NCBI GenBank assembly: GCA_964637565.1
Contig: CAZWTY010000102.1
Location: forward strand, 1 to 12,769
Reading direction: 5' to 3'
Length of the DNA: 12,769 nt
Origin: DYJE01 sp964637565
GTDB taxonomy: Bacteria > Desulfobacterota > Desulfobacteria > Desulfobacterales > Desulfolunaceae
Positions 5,102-12,611 of the stretch are shown here, piece by piece. The position numbers were made by a program, and so were the translations under genes. Each line of letters begins with the position of its first letter. Position 1 is the stretch's first letter. The notes under the pieces are model-generated. The model searched no databases. It was not told the DNA's origin and was given only the letters and a program-made list of their open reading frames with translations.

Positions 5102-7570
5102 ATGAACGCATCCGGCTACTTTTTCCAAAAAAAATACGAATGGATCTTCGTGATCACCGTGCTTGCAGCCATCGTCGCCATCAATTATTTTCTCGAAAAC
5201 AAGGTGGCCTTCTTCAATTTCTATTTTCTTCCCGTGATCATGGCCGGATACATGATGGGCTCCCGCCAGGCCGTGACCGGGGCCTTTATGTGCATCATCT
5301 GCGTGGCCTTCTACACCTTCGAATTCGGGGAAACCTTGTCCCTTCCCCGGAACCATTCCGACCTGGTCCTCTACCTCACGGTCTGGGGAGGGTTCCTGAT
5401 CATCGCCGGGGCCGTGGTGGGCCGTCAGAACGAAAAACTGATCCGGCAGATCCGCCTTTCCAACAGCCTGAACGAACAGCTGATGAAAAAACAGAACGAG
5501 CTGAAACAGGCCCACGAGTCTCTGAAAGGATACAGTGAACAGCTGGAGGAGAAAGTCGGGGAAAGGACCCGGGAGCTGGAAAAGACCAACCGGGAACTGG
5601 AAGAGGCCCGGAACTCGGCGGACAAGGCCAACCGGGTGAAAAGCGAGTTTCTCGCCAACATGAGTCACGAGATCAGAACGCCGATGAACGCCATCATCGG
5701 CATGGGCGACCTGCTCCTGACCACGGACCTGACAGCCACCCAGCGGGACTACATCTCCATTGTCCAGAGCTCGTCCCGGTCCCTCCTGAACCTGATCAAC
5801 GACATCCTGGATTTCTCCAAGATCGAGGCAGGCCGGCTGGAATTCGACGTGAGCCCCTTCTCCATACGGGACATGCTCGACGAGGTGGCCGACATGTTCA
5901 TGGTGAAAACAAAAAAACAGGAACTCGAATTCGTGGTGGACGTGGACCCGGACGTGCCGGAAAAGGTGGTGGCCGACGCCCTGAGGCTGCGCCAGGTCCT
6001 GGTCAACCTGATCTCCAACGCCTTCAAGTTCACCGAAAAAGGGATGATCAGCCTCACGGTAAAAACCAGCACGGTCACCGAAGACCATATGGAGCTGCTG
6101 TTCAGAGTCGAGGACACAGGCATCGGCATCGACCGTTCGGTGCTCGGCAGACTGTTCACCTCCTTTACCCAGGCCGACAGCTCGATCACGAAAAAATTCG
6201 GCGGAACAGGCCTGGGCCTGGCCATCTGCCAAAAAATTATCCAGCTGATGGGCGGCGATATCAAGGCCACCAGCGAGGTGGGCAAAGGAAGCACCTTCAC
6301 CTTCACCGCCAGAGTCGGTTACCTTGACGAGGAGGAAGACGACGGCGTCCGGTTCGCCCTGCCTGAGAACCTCTACGACCTGAAAATACTTCTGGTGGAA
6401 CAGAACGCCCTGGTCCGGAAGGTTCTGGCCCAGATGCTCACCCGCTTCGGCTTCCGCTTCCAGCAGGCGGACAGCGCCGAAAAGGCGATGAACCTTCTTC
6501 TGGCTGAAAAAGACGACCCCTTCGACATCGTTCTGATGGACGAGAAGCTGGGCGGGGAATACGGCATGAACACGGCCCGGAGCCTGATCGAACGGTCGCC
6601 CCGGCGCCTGTCGGTGATCCTGCTCCGGTCCTTCGGCGCCACCACCGACCGGCGACTCGTGAACGAAATCATTGCGGGCGTCCTCACCCGTCCAGTCAAG
6701 GAATCGGCCCTGTTCGACTCGATCATGACCGCCCGGGGGTTCCAGCCTTCGGCCATCAAGCGTGAAGAAGGGGTGAAACGCGCGGAAAGCCTTGAAAACG
6801 CCTGGGTGCTTCTGGTGGAAGACAATCCCGTGAACCGGATGATTGCCTCGGAGATCCTCACCCTCATGGGCATCCGGGTGGATACGGCGGAAACGGGCAT
6901 CGAGGCCTTACGGAAAATTTCCGAAAAAAGCTACGACGGCGTCCTGATGGACATCCAGATGCCTGAAATGGACGGCATCGAGGCCGTGAAACGACTGAGG
7001 GGAGACATGGGCATCACCGACCTCCCGGTTATCGCCATGACAGCCAACGCCCTTTCAGGAGACCGGGAGAAATGCCTGAAAGCGGGAATGAACGACTACG
7101 TGTCCAAGCCCATCGACAGCCGGAGGCTGCTTTCCGTCCTCAAGAAAAACATCCCCGGGTCCAGAGGTCTGGTCCATGATTCCCATAAAACCGCGTTGGA
7201 AAAATTGAAACAAGAACACTCCCCCGGAGTCCTTGACATCAACAAAGCCATGGAGCGGCTGGGCGTCCCCAGGGGTCTCTATCTCACTATGCTGAAGGAG
7301 TACGTGAAATCCTTCGACGGATTCAGTTCAGGACTCCGGGATATCCTGCGGGCCGGTGATTTCGACCAGGCCCGGATCAAGGCCCACAGCATGAAAGGCG
7401 CGGCAGGAAACATCGGGGCAGATGAACTGGCCGCCGTGGCCGGCCGTCTCGAGCTGGCCCTGACCGAAGAAAACCCGGCCCAGGCGGAAAAAGAGCTGGC
7501 CCTGATGGAAAAAGCCCTTCAGCGGGTCCTCCATGACGCCGATATAATTCTTGACAAAGCCCGGGTTTGA
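5102..7570 (+). CDS. Hybrid sensor histidine kinase (HisKA-HATPase-REC-REC-HPt)
   Basis: An 822-residue tripartite kinase. About four membrane segments lie in 14-107 with only short loops, so sensing is probably intramembrane or coupled to another protein. A coiled coil (110-180) follows. HisKA has the H-box NMSHEIRTPMN with phosphoacceptor His189. The ATPase domain has the N box (N302-N306), DTGIGI (338-343) and GGTGLGL (367-373). REC1 (about 427-545) keeps Asp480 but has E433-Q434 for the acidic pair and Arg530 where Lys is expected, so it is probably impaired. REC2 (about 568-683) is intact: E573-D574, D617, T647 and K669. The C-terminal HPt domain has AHSMKGAAGN with His762. The expected relay is H189 to D617 to H762, then to an external receiver, most simply the regulator 92 bases downstream. 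The start is chosen from AGAGGG (5093-5098), 3 bases before the ATG, a rather short spacing. Confidence 0.93.
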   Translation: MNASGYFFQKKYEWIFVITVLAAIVAINYFLENKVAFFNFYFLPVIMAGYMMGSRQAVTGAFMCIICVAFYTFEFGETLSLPRNHSDLVLYLTVWGGFLIIAGAVVGRQNEKLIRQIRLSNSLNEQLMKKQNELKQAHESLKGYSEQLEEKVGERTRELEKTNRELEEARNSADKANRVKSEFLANMSHEIRTPMNAIIGMGDLLLTTDLTATQRDYISIVQSSSRSLLNLINDILDFSKIEAGRLEFDVSPFSIRDMLDEVADMFMVKTKKQELEFVVDVDPDVPEKVVADALRLRQVLVNLISNAFKFTEKGMISLTVKTSTVTEDHMELLFRVEDTGIGIDRSVLGRLFTSFTQADSSITKKFGGTGLGLAICQKIIQLMGGDIKATSEVGKGSTFTFTARVGYLDEEEDDGVRFALPENLYDLKILLVEQNALVRKVLAQMLTRFGFRFQQADSAEKAMNLLLAEKDDPFDIVLMDEKLGGEYGMNTARSLIERSPRRLSVILLRSFGATTDRRLVNEIIAGVLTRPVKESALFDSIMTARGFQPSAIKREEGVKRAESLENAWVLLVEDNPVNRMIASEILTLMGIRVDTAETGIEALRKISEKSYDGVLMDIQMPEMDGIEAVKRLRGDMGITDLPVIAMTANALSGDREKCLKAGMNDYVSKPIDSRRLLSVLKKNIPGSRGLVHDSHKTALEKLKQEHSPGVLDINKAMERLGVPRGLYLTMLKEYVKSFDGFSSGLRDILRAGDFDQARIKAHSMKGAAGNIGADELAAVAGRLELALTEENPAQAEKELALMEKALQRVLHDADIILDKARV

Positions 7571-7662
7571 TTTCAGGGCCGCCATCTGTTATGGTGCCCC
7601 CAACATTCGTTAAATCGATCGCCGTCTGAAACGGCGGATTCCCGTTCAGTTGAGGATTTTCC

Positions 7663-8760
7663 ATGAAAAAAGTGCTCATCGTCGAAGATGACCCGATTTT
7701 CCTCGGTCTCATCAAAGAAGCCCTGAAACCCTACAGTGACAGGTTTCAGGTCATCACCGCCGAAAACGGAAAGGTCGCCAAGGACATTCTTGCAACCGAG
7801 GAGATCTCCCTTCTGCTCACCGACATCATGATGCCCGAGGTGGACGGTCTGTCCCTTCTGGCCCATGTCAACGACAGGCATTACGCCATCCCCTGTTTCG
7901 TCATGTCCGCCTACGGAACTCCGGAAATCATGAAGCTGATCCCCAAGGACGTGCTCCAGTTTTTCAGCAAGCCCTTTCCCGTGGACAAACTGGGTTTCAC
8001 CCTGCTCAAGGCCCTGGAAGAAGGGGTCCCCAGCGGAACCATTTCGGGAATCAGCGTGGCCAGCTTCCTTCTGCTGGTGGAAATGGAAAAGAAAACCTGT
8101 CTGTTCGAAATCCAGCTGCCCGACAACAGCAAAGGTCTCTGCTATTTCAACAAGGGCGTTCTCTTCAACGCCTCCTACGAGGGCCTGCGTGGTGAAGACG
8201 CCGTCCTTGCGCTCCTTCAGAAAGAAAAGGGACGGTTTCTTTTCAAGAACCTCCCCCCGGACCAGAAATTCGGCCGGCTGGTCAACGAAGACCTGGCCAC
8301 CCTGATCAGGGAATCGAAGAGACAGCAGGACCAGGAGCCCATCGCCGACGATCCGGAACGAACCGAAGACCTTGAAAAAACCATCGAGGTGATCTACGAC
8401 GAGGAAGAACTTCGATCAGACAATAAGGTTGAAACCACCGGCTTCCGCCCCGAACACCGCCTGGACCTTGCAGGAAGCTACTTCGACGAATCTGCGGATT
8501 TTGGCGGCCGGATGAAAGTGATCAACATGTGTCCCAGCCACGTGATCTTCCAGCAGGTCGAGTCCAGGCCTCTGAAGCCGGGAACCAACCTGAGGCTGGA
8601 TTTCACCCTGGACGACAAGCACAAATCCCACGTCAGCAAGGAAGTCACCATCGTGGAAACCAAGGGAGACTACGTGCGCTGCCGGTTCTTCCGGTCCTAC
8701 CACTACGACCGGCTCGGACCTTACCTGCACTTCAACTACCTGGACAAGCAGGAAGTCTGA
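7663..8760 (+). CDS. Response regulator with REC, DUF4388 and PilZ-like domains
   Basis: A 365-residue cytoplasmic protein. The N-terminal receiver (1-118) has all key residues: E8-D9-D10, phosphoacceptor D54 in TDIMMPEVDG, S82 and K103-P104. Residues about 124-215 match the DUF4388 (PATAN-like) pattern, starting GTISGISVASFLLLVEMEKK and containing GLCYFNKGVLFNASY. An acidic linker (216-258) leads to a C-terminal PilZ-like beta domain (about 265-360). Its usual N-x-S-x-x-G motif is replaced by NMCPSH (288-293), and no clear RxxxR is seen, so cyclic-di-GMP binding is doubtful. No DNA-binding domain is present, so output is probably protein-protein interaction. The ATG is preceded by GAGGA (7652-7656) with 6-base spacing. 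It is the likely receiver for the HPt domain of the kinase just upstream. Confidence 0.85.
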   Translation: MKKVLIVEDDPIFLGLIKEALKPYSDRFQVITAENGKVAKDILATEEISLLLTDIMMPEVDGLSLLAHVNDRHYAIPCFVMSAYGTPEIMKLIPKDVLQFFSKPFPVDKLGFTLLKALEEGVPSGTISGISVASFLLLVEMEKKTCLFEIQLPDNSKGLCYFNKGVLFNASYEGLRGEDAVLALLQKEKGRFLFKNLPPDQKFGRLVNEDLATLIRESKRQQDQEPIADDPERTEDLEKTIEVIYDEEELRSDNKVETTGFRPEHRLDLAGSYFDESADFGGRMKVINMCPSHVIFQQVESRPLKPGTNLRLDFTLDDKHKSHVSKEVTIVETKGDYVRCRFFRSYHYDRLGPYLHFNYLDKQEV

Positions 8761-8795
8761 CCCGGAATTCTATCAGGACAAAAAGGAAATAAGCC

Positions 8796-10034
8796 ATGAT
8801 CCAGAGCATGGTGGGGCTTGTGGTGATCTGCCTGCTGGCGGTGCTCCTCAGTGATAACAGGAAAAAAATCTCGATACGGCTGGTGGTGTCGGCCCTGGGC
8901 CTGCAACTCATTCTGGGCCTTGTCCTGTTGAAATTCCAGGTGGTCCGGGACGGCTTCCTTGCCCTGAACCATCTGGTGCTGGTCCTGGACAAGGCCACGA
9001 CAGACGGTACCGCCATGGTGTTCGGCTACCTGGGCGGGGCCCCCCTGCCTTTTCCCGAATCCTATCCCGGGGCGGCCTTTGTGCTGGCCTTCAAATCCCT
9101 TCCCATTGTGCTGGTGATGAGCGCCCTTTCCGCCGTGCTGTTCCACTTCGGCATCCTCCCTGCCGTGGTGCGGCTGTTCAGCGCCGTGCTGGGGAAAACC
9201 CTGAGAACGGGCGGGGCTGAAGGCATCGGAATCTCCGCCAACATCTTCGTGGGCATGGTGGAGGCCCCCCTTCTGGTCAAACCCTATCTCGCCCGCATGA
9301 CCCGGAGCGAAATTTTCACCCTGATGACCTGCGGCATGGCCACCATCGCGGGAACGGTCATGGTCCTCTACGCCTCGATTCTCACACCGGTGATTCCGGG
9401 AATTCTCGGCCACATCCTGACCGCCTCGATCATCAGCGCCCCGGCGGGAGTCCTGGTCGCCAAGATCATGGTGCCGGAAACAGAAGACGTGACAGCCGGA
9501 ACAGACGTGGACGATCTGGGTTACCGGGGCGCCATGGACGCGGTGGCCCAGGGAACGGCCCAGGGCGCGAACCTCCTTATCCACATCGTGGCCATGATCG
9601 TGGTTCTGGTGGCCCTGGTGAGTCTGGTCAACATGGGCCTCGGCCTTTTTCCGGCCCTTAAGGGAACGCCCCTGACCCTTCAGCGGATGCTTGGCTGGAT
9701 CATGGCCCCGGTGTCCTTTCTCATGGGCATTCCCTGGAGCGAATCCCTGACCGCCGGCTCCCTCATGGGCACAAAAACCATCCTGAACGAATTCATCGCC
9801 TACCTGGACCTGGCCAGACTTCCGGCAGATGCCCTGTCCGAAAGAAGCCGGATCATCATCTCCTACGCCATGTGTGGCTTCGCCAACCCGGGAAGCCTGG
9901 GTATCATGATCGGCGGCATGGGCGCCATGGTTCCCGAACGAAGGAACGACATCGTGGCCCTGGGTTTCAGGTCCGTCGTGGCAGGCACCCTGGCCACCTG
10001 CATGACAGGAGCCGTAGCCGGGATCTTTATCTGA
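8796..10034 (+). CDS. Concentrative nucleoside transporter (CNT/NupC family)
   Basis: A 412-residue integral membrane protein of the usual CNT length, with many hydrophobic helices. Family signatures seen are SANIFVGMVEAPLLVKPYL (147-165), MTRSEIFTLMTCGMATIAGT (168-187), GTKTILNEFIAY (325-336) and SYAMCGFANPGSLGIMIGG (356-374). These resemble the vertebrate-like CNT branch more than E. coli NupC. Predicted role: ion-coupled nucleoside uptake across the inner membrane. The usual Gln-Thr of the QTEA motif is Met-Val here (154-155), while E156, N331-E332 and the N364 region are kept; this may alter nucleobase preference. AGGA (8784-8787) lies 8 bases before the ATG. Only 35 bases separate it from the regulator, so co-transcription is likely. 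It converges with the outer-membrane gene, 53 bases away. Confidence 0.9.
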   Translation: MIQSMVGLVVICLLAVLLSDNRKKISIRLVVSALGLQLILGLVLLKFQVVRDGFLALNHLVLVLDKATTDGTAMVFGYLGGAPLPFPESYPGAAFVLAFKSLPIVLVMSALSAVLFHFGILPAVVRLFSAVLGKTLRTGGAEGIGISANIFVGMVEAPLLVKPYLARMTRSEIFTLMTCGMATIAGTVMVLYASILTPVIPGILGHILTASIISAPAGVLVAKIMVPETEDVTAGTDVDDLGYRGAMDAVAQGTAQGANLLIHIVAMIVVLVALVSLVNMGLGLFPALKGTPLTLQRMLGWIMAPVSFLMGIPWSESLTAGSLMGTKTILNEFIAYLDLARLPADALSERSRIIISYAMCGFANPGSLGIMIGGMGAMVPERRNDIVALGFRSVVAGTLATCMTGAVAGIFI

Positions 10035-10036
10035 GT

Positions 10037-10071
10037 TGCTGGCCTGGTTTCATGCTGGCCTGGTTCCATGC
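10037..10071. repeat. Tandem 16-base repeat between convergent genes
   Basis: TGCTGGCCTGGTTTCA (10037-10052) is followed immediately by TGCTGGCCTGGTTCCA (10053-10068), with one mismatch, and then a partial TGC. It fills most of the 53-base gap between the transporter stop and the stop of the convergent outer-membrane gene. No good terminator hairpin was found in this gap. Confidence 0.75.
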
Positions 10072-10087
10072 CGATTGAACAGTTCCA

Positions 10088-11395
10088 TCAGAAATAGTAC
10101 CCCACGATCAGGTACACGCTGTCCCCCTGGCTTAAGGTGAAACCCGTTCCAGGAATCGGGATGCCCCCGAACTCCGTGCCTTTTTTCCCGTGAAAAAACG
10201 TGCCGCCCACCTGGAGGGTGCTGTTCTGGCTGAAGTCCACAAGGAAACGGGGCAGGACGATCCCGGTGAAACAATCCAGACTTTCGATCAGGCCAAAGGT
10301 GAACTGAACCAGGGGATGGAGTTCGATCCGAAGCTGGGTGCCGAGATAATTCCGGCCAAGAAAGGTCATCTCGCCCCGGTCGATCCGCTCGATCAGGCCG
10401 GGATCAAAGAGGGCATGGTTCACGCGCTGGTGGCCCAAACCGTTGTGGTGGTACTCCAGAAGCCCGTAGATATTCCGGTCCAGGAAAACCCAGGATCTGT
10501 CCAGATTCGCCACCAGGGCCGCATAGCCTTTGTCTCCGCTCCAGGCCCGGTTCAGGGTGGAGTACAACAGGTCGAACCGGAACAAAGACTGTCCCGCATT
10601 GTGTGAGTAACCCAATCCCATCATGTTTTCACCGGCATGGCGGGCCGCCATCAGGTCAGCCTCGCCTCCGCCGATCATGGCGTGGCCTTTCACGGCAAAG
10701 GTTGAACTGTCGTTTTCCACATCCCCTGAAACAGGGTTACGCCGGGGCACCAGGGCCGTCTGGACATTCCATCCGGCGCCCGGTTCCACAAACAGAAGCA
10801 CCATGTCGTCGCCTGTTTTGTAGTCCCTTACCGTGTCCGTCGGGGCGAAGGGATTGACCAGATCCATGGGGTTGAACACAAGCCCGTTGCCCCAGGTCAG
10901 GGCCTGGCGTCCGAGACGCATCTGGAAGCCCTGTTGTTTCACCGCAAAGGAAAGGCGGTCCAGACGGTGCCAGGTCAGATCATGGCCGTCTTCGTGCACG
11001 GTGTGGCTGAGATCGAAAAGCCGCCGTCTGTCGCTGGGGCCAAAACCGGGAATCACCGAAGGCAGGGGAACCGGGATGTTTTCTTTCAACTCCCAGACAG
11101 CCTGATACGTCTCTCCGCCTGTCCAGCCCAGCTGGTAATGGATGTCACATTCAAATAGCCCGTTCAGATCGACCCGGTCGGTGAGCCGCAGGTCCAGGGC
11201 GCTGTCCAGCCGCCGTTCATCCCCAAAAAACGTGAAAAGAGAGGTGTCATCGTCGTCTATGAAGGAACCCTGGATCTTCACATGCCCGCCCCAGTCGTGG
11301 GAGAGTTCCAAAGCCGCACAGGTTCCGACGCGCCAGAGCACGATCAAAAAAAACATGGACACCGTGATCGCCCTGAGCATCCTGACCATGGTCAT
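10088..11395 (-). CDS. Predicted outer-membrane beta-barrel protein
   Basis: A 435-residue protein with a Sec-type signal peptide (about 1-28, likely cleavage after CAA). The mature part has alternating hydrophobic and polar strands and a final aromatic residue (VGYYF), the usual outer-membrane assembly signal. A conserved-looking core, LGRQALTWGNGLVFNPMDL (161-179) followed by NPF and DYKTGDDMVLL, recalls DUF1302-type or porin-like proteins; the family assignment is tentative. The ATG (11395-11393) overlaps the ABC ATPase stop as ATGA, so the two are translationally coupled. This suggests a trans-envelope module in which the barrel serves as, or receives cargo for, an outer-membrane exit or assembly site. 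Further Met codons at residues 3 and 6 are alternative starts. Confidence 0.78.
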   Translation of the reverse strand: MTMVRMLRAITVSMFFLIVLWRVGTCAALELSHDWGGHVKIQGSFIDDDDTSLFTFFGDERRLDSALDLRLTDRVDLNGLFECDIHYQLGWTGGETYQAVWELKENIPVPLPSVIPGFGPSDRRRLFDLSHTVHEDGHDLTWHRLDRLSFAVKQQGFQMRLGRQALTWGNGLVFNPMDLVNPFAPTDTVRDYKTGDDMVLLFVEPGAGWNVQTALVPRRNPVSGDVENDSSTFAVKGHAMIGGGEADLMAARHAGENMMGLGYSHNAGQSLFRFDLLYSTLNRAWSGDKGYAALVANLDRSWVFLDRNIYGLLEYHHNGLGHQRVNHALFDPGLIERIDRGEMTFLGRNYLGTQLRIELHPLVQFTFGLIESLDCFTGIVLPRFLVDFSQNSTLQVGGTFFHGKKGTEFGGIPIPGTGFTLSQGDSVYLIVGYYF

Positions 11396-12081
11396 GATCC
11401 CTTCCGGATATCGTTTTCGATCCGGCCGTCTTTCAGGTTCACCAGACGGCCGGCGTGATCCATCACCATCTTATCGTGGGTGGAAAAAATGAAGGTGACC
11501 TGCCGTTCCCGGTTGATGGCCTGCATCAGGTCGAGCAGCCCCTCCCCTGTTTTCGAATCCAGGTTGGCCGTGGGTTCGTCGGCCAGGACCAGGGACGGGC
11601 CGGACACAATGGCCCGGGCCACGGCCACCCGCTGCTGCTGCCCCCCGGACAGTTCCGAAGGCCGCCTGGAATACAACCCTTCAAGGCCCACATCGTCCAG
11701 GATCTGCCGGGCCCTGTCCCGCCGTTCCTTTGCCGGAACGCCCTGGAGCAGCATGATGTACTCCACGTTTTCCTCGGCTGAAAGCACAGGGATCAGGTTG
11801 TAGGACTGGAACACGAAACCGATGGAACGAAGACGGAGTCTTGCCAGGGCCCCGGCGTTCATGGTGCTGAAATCGTTCCCGGCCACGGTGACCCTGCCCG
11901 AATCCGGCATGTCCAGCCCGCCGATGATGTTCAGCAGCGTGGTTTTCCCCGACCCCGAAGGCCCGGCCAGGGCCAGGAATTCCCCGGCTGAAACGCTGAG
12001 GTCCACCCGGTCGATGGCCGTCACCTTCACCTTGCCCTGGGTGTAGGTTTTCCGGATCTGTTCAAGGGTTACAAGTTCCAT
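11392..12081 (-). CDS. LolD/MacB-type ABC transporter ATP-binding protein
   Basis: A 229-residue ABC ATPase of LolD length. It has Walker A GPSGSGKTT (40-48), Q-loop FVFQSYNLIPVLSAEENV (89-106), signature LSGGQ (144-148), Walker B LVLADEP (164-170) and H-loop H202, all intact. The Q-loop region and size fit the LolD/MacB/FtsE group that drives mechanotransmission-type permeases in lipoprotein or envelope export. The start at 12081 is preferred because GGAGAA lies just upstream and the family begins here; an open frame runs 34 codons further (to 12183) but that extension is unlike the family. It overlaps the outer-membrane gene by four bases (ATGA). No FtsX/LolCE-type permease gene is present in the window, so its partner must be encoded elsewhere or beyond the edge. 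Confidence 0.92.
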   Translation of the reverse strand: MELVTLEQIRKTYTQGKVKVTAIDRVDLSVSAGEFLALAGPSGSGKTTLLNIIGGLDMPDSGRVTVAGNDFSTMNAGALARLRLRSIGFVFQSYNLIPVLSAEENVEYIMLLQGVPAKERRDRARQILDDVGLEGLYSRRPSELSGGQQQRVAVARAIVSGPSLVLADEPTANLDSKTGEGLLDLMQAINRERQVTFIFSTHDKMVMDHAGRLVNLKDGRIENDIRKGS

Positions 12082-12085
12082 GGGG

Positions 12086-12091
12086 TTCTCC
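12086..12091 (-). promoter_or_regulatory. Ribosome binding site fixing the ABC ATPase start
   Basis: On the minus strand GGAGAA occupies 12091-12086, four bases before the ATG at 12081 (six from GGAG). It favours this start over the in-frame ATG at 12183. Confidence 0.65.
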
Positions 12092-12161
12092 GGTGAGTGT
12101 GGTTTCACGATTGTCCATCGGCCTGGCCAACATGTCGCGTTCCGGTGGCGACCGTTTATGA

Positions 12162-12190
12162 AGGATCGAACCATTTTCGCCATGTGTCAA
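12162..12190 (-). promoter_or_regulatory. Candidate promoter for the ABC ATPase operon
   Basis: On the minus strand a perfect TTGACA (12190-12185) is followed after 17 bases by GATCCT (12167-12162), a poor -10 match (three of six). If used, the leader would be roughly 75 bases. It is supported only by the -35 box and its location upstream of the first gene of the minus-strand pair. Confidence 0.3.
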
Positions 12191-12203
12191 GGCGTTTCAT
12201 CCA

Positions 12204-12220
12204 AACGAAAAAATTTCGTT
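12204..12220. repeat. Small AT-rich inverted repeat
   Basis: AACGAAA (12204-12210) and TTTCGTT (12214-12220) form a 7-bp inverted repeat with a 3-base loop, about 120 bases upstream of the ABC ATPase start. It could be an operator or simply part of the palindrome cluster; there is no T run to make it a terminator. Confidence 0.4.
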
Positions 12221-12237
12221 CCGGATCATTTTGCCGA

Positions 12238-12262
12238 CGGCCAGCTTTTGAAAAGCTGGACA
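12238..12262. repeat. Short palindromic repeat, copy 2
   Basis: It contains the perfect palindrome CCAGCTTTT-G-AAAAGCTGG (12241-12259) and matches 43-67 at the other end of the window in 23 of 25 positions. Nine bases separate it from the left arm of hexamer element B, so the two may move or be maintained together. Confidence 0.65.
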
Positions 12263-12270
12263 ACCCCTCT

Positions 12271-12375
12271 CATCGCTATCGGGTTCGATATTCAGAACGT
12301 TTCGATAGCGATACCGATCCCGATAGTGATAGTGATGGTTAAAATCCATGCCCAGGTGACATGCGTTTGTCCTGA
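12271..12375 (+). repeat. Hexamer-array element, copy B (six units)
   Basis: The left arm ATCGCTATCG (12272-12281) can pair perfectly with CGATAGCGAT (12303-12312). Between them lies the conserved leader, which reads TTCGATATTCAGAACGTT. The array 12303-12338 has six hexamers: CGATAG, CGATAC, CGATCC, CGATAG, TGATAG and TGATGG. The tail (GGTTAAAATCCATGCC, then ACATGCG and CCTGA at 12371-12375) aligns with copies A and C. It is noncoding by all signs seen. Confidence 0.8.
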
Positions 12376-12444
12376 GACTGGCATCAGGGCCATCGCATGT
12401 AAGAATTTTACCGACATGTCATGTTGAGCCGCAGCTCCCAACCT

Positions 12445-12544
12445 TGTCATTCCGGGCGGTCTCCGATAGACCTGAGAGATTGAAATCTGTCAGGATTTGG
12501 TAAAACGATAAAGTTCGAAAAACGAAGCCGACCCGGAATCCAGG
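12445..12544. repeat. Repeat-like element bounded by ATTCCGGG/CCCGGAAT arms
   Basis: Arms GTCATTCCGGG (12446-12456) and CCCGGAATCC (12532-12541) share an 8-bp perfect inverted repeat (12449-12456 with 12532-12539). Between them are GGTCT/AGACC (12458-12462 with 12468-12472) and an imperfect 24-base palindrome at 12471-12494 (CCTGA, AGATT / AATCT, TCAGG, one G-G mismatch). The ends resemble widespread GTCATTCC-type intergenic repeats. The stretch has no convincing reading frame. Confidence 0.5.
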
Positions 12545-12611
12545 CCAGCATGGGCTAAATCCCCATTCAAATCGAGGGTTGCCTCTTTCTCGGGCATGGT
12601 TTCCGGTTAAT

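Noticed and set aside
4841..6232. Minus-strand open frame of 463 codons overlapping the kinase
   Set aside because: It is antisense to the HisKA/HATPase region, where every catalytic motif reads on the plus strand, and its tail runs through hexamer element A.
7621..7635. Hairpin GCCGT/ACGGC between kinase and regulator as a terminator
   Set aside because: Only 5 bp of stem and no T run follows, so it probably does not end transcription.
8736..9584. Minus-strand open frame opposite the nucleoside transporter
   Set aside because: The product is His/Gly/Gln-rich without domains, and the plus strand carries clear CNT signatures.
12082..12183. 34-codon N-terminal extension of the ABC ATPase
   Set aside because: The extension does not resemble the family, crosses the GGAGAA ribosome site and the candidate promoter, and the start at 12081 gives the normal LolD length.
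12080..12427. Plus-strand open frame of 115 codons in the right-hand spacer
   Set aside because: It reads through the palindrome and hexamer element B, has no ribosome site, and its middle is only repeat translation.
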